Shown here: piece by piece, positions 6,030 to 6,970 of the stretch
How the letters are laid out: each line of letters opens with the position of its first letter
Numbering within the stretch: the first letter of the stretch is position 1
Position numbers and translations under genes: made by a program
From: an uncultured Ruminococcus sp.
GTDB lineage: Bacteria; Bacillota; Clostridia; Oscillospirales; Acutalibacteraceae
Assembly: GCA_902773035.1 (NCBI GenBank)
Contig: CACYDB010000141.1
Location: forward strand, 1 to 6,970
Direction: 5' to 3'
Length of the DNA: 6,970 bases
Notes under the pieces: generated by a model
Seen by the model: the letters and a program-made list of their open reading frames with translations, nothing else
Told to the model about the DNA's origin: nothing
Database searches by the model: none

Positions 6030-6801
6030 GGAGACCAATCGTATACAAAAAGCCTTTGAAAACGGCAAGGCGTTCATCCCCTTCATCACCTGCGGCGATC
6101 CCGATCTTGAGACTACAGCCGCGGCGGTAAGGGCTATGGCTGAAAGCGGCGCCGACCTGATCGAGCTCGGTATTCCCTTCTCAGACCCCACGGCAGAGGG
6201 TCCCGTGATCGAAGCGGCAAATATCCGCGCTCTGAGCGGCGGAGTCAAGACGGATAAGGTGTTTGACCTCGTCAGAGAGCTGAGAAAGGACGTCACAGTT
6301 CCGATGGTATTTATGACCTACGCGAACGTTGTGTTCTCCTACGGCGCGGAAAAGTTCATCTCCACCTGCGCCGAGATCGGCATTGACGGGCTGATTCTCC
6401 CCGACATTCCGTTTGAGGAAAAGGACGAGTTCCTCCCCATTTGCAGAAAGTACGGCGTAGCGCTCATATCGCTGATCGCTCCGACCTCAGAGCAGAGAAT
6501 CGGTATGATAGCGAAGGAAGCCGAGGGCTTCATCTACCTCGTGTCAAGCCTCGGAGTAACGGGCGTAAGGAGTGAGATCAAGACCGACTTAAAGTCGATA
6601 GTAGAGATCATTCGTCAGAACTCTGACACACCCTGCGCGATAGGCTTCGGAATCTCAACTCCCGAGCAGGCGGCGAAAATGGCTGAGATAAGCGACGGCG
6701 TGATCGTCGGCTCAGCGATAGTAAAGCAGCTCGAAAAGTACGGTAAGGACGCGGCGAAGTATATCGGTGAGTACGTCAAAGAAATGAAAAACGCGTTATA
6801 A
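6022..6801 (+). CDS. trpA: Tryptophan synthase alpha chain (TrpA)
   Basis: TrpA cleaves indole-3-glycerol phosphate to indole and glyceraldehyde 3-phosphate within the TrpA-TrpB complex. It is a (beta/alpha)8 barrel of 259 residues, normal length. Seen are PFITCGDPD (20-28), the catalytic Glu48 in LIELGIPFSDP, GLILPDIP (123-130), Tyr172 in FIYLVSS, LGVTGVR (177-183), the phosphate-binding GFGIS (208-212) and VGSAIVK (229-235). The loop reads DPTAEGP where enteric enzymes have DPLADGP. Glu59 therefore replaces the Asp known as a catalytic residue (Asp60 in Salmonella), a conservative change I believe is common in Clostridia. The start follows GGAGG and overlaps the trpB stop by 8 nt. This is the last gene of the operon. 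Confidence 0.97.
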   Translation: MSKETNRIQKAFENGKAFIPFITCGDPDLETTAAAVRAMAESGADLIELGIPFSDPTAEGPVIEAANIRALSGGVKTDKVFDLVRELRKDVTVPMVFMTYANVVFSYGAEKFISTCAEIGIDGLILPDIPFEEKDEFLPICRKYGVALISLIAPTSEQRIGMIAKEAEGFIYLVSSLGVTGVRSEIKTDLKSIVEIIRQNSDTPCAIGFGISTPEQAAKMAEISDGVIVGSAIVKQLEKYGKDAAKYIGEYVKEMKNAL

Positions 6802-6818
6802 TGGCAATTCGCAATAAG

Positions 6819-6836
6819 GCTTCCCTTGGGGGAAGC
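6819..6836 (+). other. Hairpin after trpA, left terminal stem of the palindromic repeat
   Basis: GCTTCCC-TTGG-GGGAAGC forms a perfect 7-bp stem with a 4-nt loop, 17 nt after the trpA stop. No U-tract follows (the next bases are TGTCGAGC), so it is not a standard rho-independent terminator, though it could protect the 3' end of the trp mRNA. Confidence 0.6.
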
Positions 6837-6937
6837 TGTCGAGCGTAGCCAGACTGAAGAGGGTCCACATATAATCACTAGCGTGGAGCTCTCGAACATT
6901 CTAAAGTTGACCCTCTCCCGCCTCATTTCATTCGGCA

Positions 6938-6955
6938 CCCTCCCCCGAGGGAGGG
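6938..6955 (+). other. Hairpin forming the right terminal stem of the palindromic repeat
   Basis: CCCTCCC-CCGA-GGGAGGG is a perfect 7-bp GC-rich stem with a 4-nt loop. It is followed by CTTAGCGC rather than a run of T, so termination is doubtful. It mirrors the left terminal hairpin at 6819-6836. Confidence 0.6.
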
Positions 6956-6970
6956 CTTAGCGCATTATCA

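Larger units (their letters stand above)
6815..6959. repeat. 145-bp imperfect palindromic intergenic repeat (MITE-like) after trpA
   Basis: The segment runs from TAAG to CTTA. The reverse complement of its right ~50 nt aligns with its left ~50 nt: both read TAAG, a C/T-rich stem, four to five G, a variable middle, then AGAGGGTC. Each end is itself a hairpin (6819-6836 and 6938-6955). The 8-bp inner arms AGAGGGTC (6858-6865) and GACCCTCT (6909-6916) are exact complements, with TCCAC/GTGGA (6864-6868, 6883-6887) inside. No ORF of note or target-site duplication was seen. It resembles short palindromic repeats I remember from Oscillospirales genomes. A role as a weak terminator or mRNA 3'-end stabiliser is possible but unproven. 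Confidence 0.75.

Noticed and set aside
6819..6836. Rho-independent terminator of the trp operon
   Set aside because: The stem is good but no T-run follows. The hairpin is better explained as one end of the palindromic repeat. The second hairpin at 6938-6955 also lacks a T-tract.
6858..6925. tRNA or tRNA-derived attachment site
   Set aside because: The GTTGACC and CTCGAAC strings slightly recall a T-arm, but no acceptor, D or anticodon arms can be drawn. The sequence is accounted for by the palindromic element.

Overview
The window holds one complete tryptophan biosynthesis operon, trpE-trpG-trpD-trpC-trpF-trpB-trpA, all on the + strand (129-6801). It covers every step from chorismate to L-tryptophan. 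The seven-gene order with separate trpC and trpF, and separate trpE and trpG, is typical of Gram-positive Firmicutes. The protein sequences, strong AGGAGG-type ribosome binding sites and repeat families suggest a gut or rumen Clostridia, probably Oscillospirales/Ruminococcus-like. That placement is an inference from memory of similar sequences, not from a search.

Layout: 1-111 is the end of an AT-rich array of tiny hairpins that runs up to the trpE ribosome binding site and probably continues left of the window. trpE and trpG (129-2158) overlap by 4 nt. A 273-nt gap (2159-2431) is filled by a second, larger copy of the same mini-hairpin array and is the only real break in the operon. trpD, trpC, trpF, trpB and trpA (2432-6801) follow, with junctions of +7, -4, -8 and -8 nt, so they are almost certainly co-transcribed and translationally coupled. 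Downstream, 6815-6959 is a 145-bp imperfect palindromic, MITE-like repeat. No convincing rho-independent terminator is visible before the window ends.

How the genes work together: TrpE with the TrpG glutaminase makes anthranilate. TrpD adds phosphoribose, TrpF isomerises the product and TrpC closes the indole ring. TrpA releases indole to TrpB, which condenses it with serine. The expected catalytic residues are visible in all seven enzymes, with one conservative exception: the TrpA catalytic Asp is Glu. TrpE keeps its LESA feedback-inhibition motif. No T-box, Trp-rich leader peptide or regulator gene is visible, although only 128 nt of upstream sequence is present.

I do not see an undescribed enzyme system. 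The most interesting material is non-coding: the modular mini-hairpin arrays, whose copies differ mainly in hairpin loops and whose linker polarity flips at a central palindrome, and the palindromic element after trpA.
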